Source: Planctomycetota bacterium (GTDB lineage Bacteria > Planctomycetota > UBA11346). From it: a stretch of DNA of 15,602 nt. The notes beneath the pieces are model-generated. The model saw nothing but the letters and a program-made list of their open reading frames with translations. It was not told the origin of the DNA and ran no database searches. A program made the translations under genes and the position numbers. Below, piece after piece: positions 14,672 through 15,602 of this stretch (within the stretch, counting starts at the first letter, position 1; each line of letters opens with the position of its first letter). Where the stretch lies: assembly GCA_024641365.1 (NCBI GenBank), contig JAHEDF010000033.1, positions 1 through 15,602 of the forward strand, read 5' to 3'.

Positions 14672-14950
14672 TACCCCTACCCCATGCATCTCGGGTAGAG
14701 TCGGTTTTCCCTACACTTTTTTATAGCTACTGAAACCTGTCCGTTTTATTGGAAGGCTCTCTGTCATTATAAATTCAATTGGCGAAATAATTTGAGCATT
14801 TTAAGTACGAAAGTACCTGCTTGCTGACAACGTGCTGACAAATTCCCATTGAAACTTAGTAAATTATGGGTGATCTTTCTACGTGCGGACTTGGGAACGG
14901 TGCCAAAGACACTGCCGCACAATCCACCCTTTCCCTCGACAGGACATCCC
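14672..14950. other. Intergenic region upstream of the EF-hand gene
   Basis: About 280 bases without a gene. It holds an inverted repeat CTACCC/GGGTAG (14677-14682, 14693-14698, loop of 10) and a direct repeat GCTGACAA at 14823-14830 and 14834-14841, 11 bases apart, about one helical turn. TTGAAA (14849-14854) and TAAATT (14870-14875) are possible promoter pieces at poor spacing. An open frame reading into the EF-hand gene from 14849 gives an N-terminal extension without signal character, and I discount it. Confidence 0.4.
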
Positions 14951-15232
14951 ATGAAATCACTCAAACTCCTCGCCCTCGCAGGTCTGGTTGCTTTTGGTAC
15001 GACGGCCTTTGCGGCTGACGGAGAGAAAGGCAAAAAGCCAAAATTAGACGCCGATGGTGATGGCGCCATTAGTGCTGAAGAATTGGCTAAGGCCCCAGAA
15101 GGCCTGCAGAAAAAACTCAAAGAATTTGACAAAGATGGCGACGGCGCCCTCAGTAAAGAAGAATATGAAGCATGCCAAGCTGCTATGAAAAAGGGCGGTA
15201 AAGAAAAGAAAGAAAAGAAAGAAGATAACTAA
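14951..15232 (+). CDS. Secreted protein with two EF-hand calcium-binding loops
   Basis: A 93-residue protein. The start is set at ATG 14951, where AGGAC precedes it and a clean signal peptide begins (MKSLKLLALAGLVAFGTTAFA, cut about residue 22); an ATG in frame at 14849 is rejected. Two complete 12-residue EF loops follow, DADGDGAISAEE and DKDGDGALSKEE, each with Asp at 1, 3 and 5, Ser at 9 and Glu at 12, linked by a 19-residue helix. Two loops make one normal EF pair, so calcium binding is likely. A very Lys/Glu-rich tail (KKGGKEKKEKKEDN) ends the protein. The role outside the cytoplasm is unknown; short proteins of this kind are frequent in Planctomycetota/Verrucomicrobiota, as I recall. 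It is followed 40 bases later by a terminator hairpin, so it is probably a single-gene unit. Confidence 0.9.
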   Translation: MKSLKLLALAGLVAFGTTAFAADGEKGKKPKLDADGDGAISAEELAKAPEGLQKKLKEFDKDGDGALSKEEYEACQAAMKKGGKEKKEKKEDN

Positions 15233-15271
15233 GTAAGTCTTTTTCTTTGATAGCAGGGATTCCTGTACGCT

Positions 15272-15310
15272 CATTGCCCATGTCCCCTGGACGTGGGCAA
15301 TGTCGTTTTG
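15272..15310 (+). terminator. Terminator-like hairpin after the EF-hand gene
   Basis: CATTGCCCATGTCC (15272-15285) pairs with GGACGTGGGCAATG (15289-15302): 14 pairs including one G-U, with loop CCT. A short T-rich stretch (TCGTTTTG) follows. It ends about 20 bases before the symporter start. Confidence 0.7.
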
Positions 15311-15322
15311 TAAGACCCCTCA

Positions 15323-15602
15323 ATGGCCACGGAGATTGAAAATAAGAAAGCACCACTGTGGCAATGCTGGAAGTGGCCACTCGCCCTGCAAATTATTCTT
15401 GGTTTAGTCCTTGGTGCTTTACTTGGTGTTGTCATTGGCATGAGCGCGTTGACTGCTGTGAAAAGCGGTGTCCCACTGAGCGAAGCACTCGAACAACGCT
15501 GGGACATGCGTTTATGTCGCTTGGTCGGCGGCATGTTTATGGACGCCTTAAAAATGTTGGTCGTCCCGTTAGTTGTGGCCGCCATCGTCACAAGTGTCGC
15601 TG
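15323..15602 (+). CDS. Dicarboxylate/amino acid:cation symporter, DAACS family (partial, N-terminus only)
   Basis: The first 93 codons of an inner-membrane sodium- or proton-coupled carrier for acidic amino acids or C4-dicarboxylates (GltP/GltT/DctA family); the rest lies beyond the right edge. Residues 18-42 form the first helix ([20 protein letters not shown]). A polar stretch follows, then the family signature [20 protein letters not shown] (71-90), matching the usual F(L/M)xxLKMxxxPLVFxSIVxG of helix 2. A short basic N-terminus ([18 protein letters not shown]) precedes it. The ATG at 15323 is the first in frame; no strong Shine-Dalgarno is visible. Substrate cannot be told from this part. 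Confidence 0.9.
   Translation, partial: MATEIENKKAPLWQCWKWPLALQIILGLVLGALLGVVIGMSALTAVKSGVPLSEALEQRWDMRLCRLVGGMFMDALKMLVVPLVVAAIVTSVA

Noticed and set aside
14677..14698. Inverted repeat CTACCC/GGGTAG as a terminator
   Set aside because: The stem is only six bases with a loop of ten, and no T run follows at the right distance on either strand.
14849..14950. N-terminal extension of the EF-hand protein
   Set aside because: The signal peptide and Shine-Dalgarno point to ATG 14951; the extension has no signal-like character and covers likely regulatory sequence.

Overview
The window carries a copper/silver-type efflux operon on the minus strand (1-6196), followed by mostly plus-strand genes for metabolism, transport and the cell envelope. 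It is Gram-negative: there is an RND pump with an outer-membrane factor, a lipoprotein, periplasmic signal peptides and an OmpA-type peptidoglycan-binding domain. The style of the small CxnCCxxC 'YPLKTC...SGE' protein, the envelope protein fusing a substrate-binding-like domain to OmpA, and the secreted EF-hand protein recall Planctomycetota/Verrucomicrobiota relatives. That placement comes from memory of the families and is only tentative. Several starts (8864, 9913, 10962, 11590, 15323) have no clear Shine-Dalgarno sequence, while the metal operon genes, the lipoprotein, gnd, the SBP-OmpA gene and the EF-hand gene do.

Layout, left to right. 1-6196 (minus) is a five-gene operon read right to left: a small secreted Cys protein (6196-5909), a TolC-type outer-membrane factor (5844-4585), a membrane-anchored His/Cys-rich YHS-like protein (4582-4229), a CusB-like adaptor with an N-terminal heavy-metal-binding domain (4181-2886), and a CusA-like RND pump (2830 to beyond the left edge). 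The pump keeps the three methionines of E. coli CusA (M573/M623/M672, here M673/M723/M785), so Cu(I)/Ag(I) is the best substrate guess. Divergent to it, 6427-6717 encodes a small lipoprotein whose body looks like an HMA fold without cysteines. gnd (6-phosphogluconate dehydrogenase) follows at 7088-8509, preceded by a ~370-base non-coding leader and ended by a clear terminator at 8562-8595.

8864-14178 (plus) holds an EamA/DMT transporter, an unrecognised protein with a glycine-rich hydrophobic centre, an NADPH-dependent FMN reductase-like protein, a membrane-anchored coiled-coil protein, and a membrane-anchored protein fusing a substrate-binding-like domain to an OmpA domain. The last two are closely spaced and probably act together in the envelope. 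A long hairpin at 14207-14243 separates this group from a convergent two-helix membrane protein (14590-14258, minus). That small gene has an extended -10 promoter and an inverted repeat just upstream. The window ends with a secreted two-EF-hand protein (14951-15232), a hairpin terminator, and the start of a dicarboxylate/amino-acid:cation symporter that runs off the right edge.

The most distinctive part is the efflux operon. It has no CusF-like gene in view, but carries two different Cys-based metal-binding accessory proteins (one with five histidines at exact three-residue spacing), an adaptor with its own metal-binding head, a pump with about 100 extra residues including two apparent extra membrane helices, and a divergent cysteine-less HMA-like lipoprotein. 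No transcriptional regulator is visible in the window. No tRNA, rRNA, CRISPR array, insertion sequence or phage gene was found.
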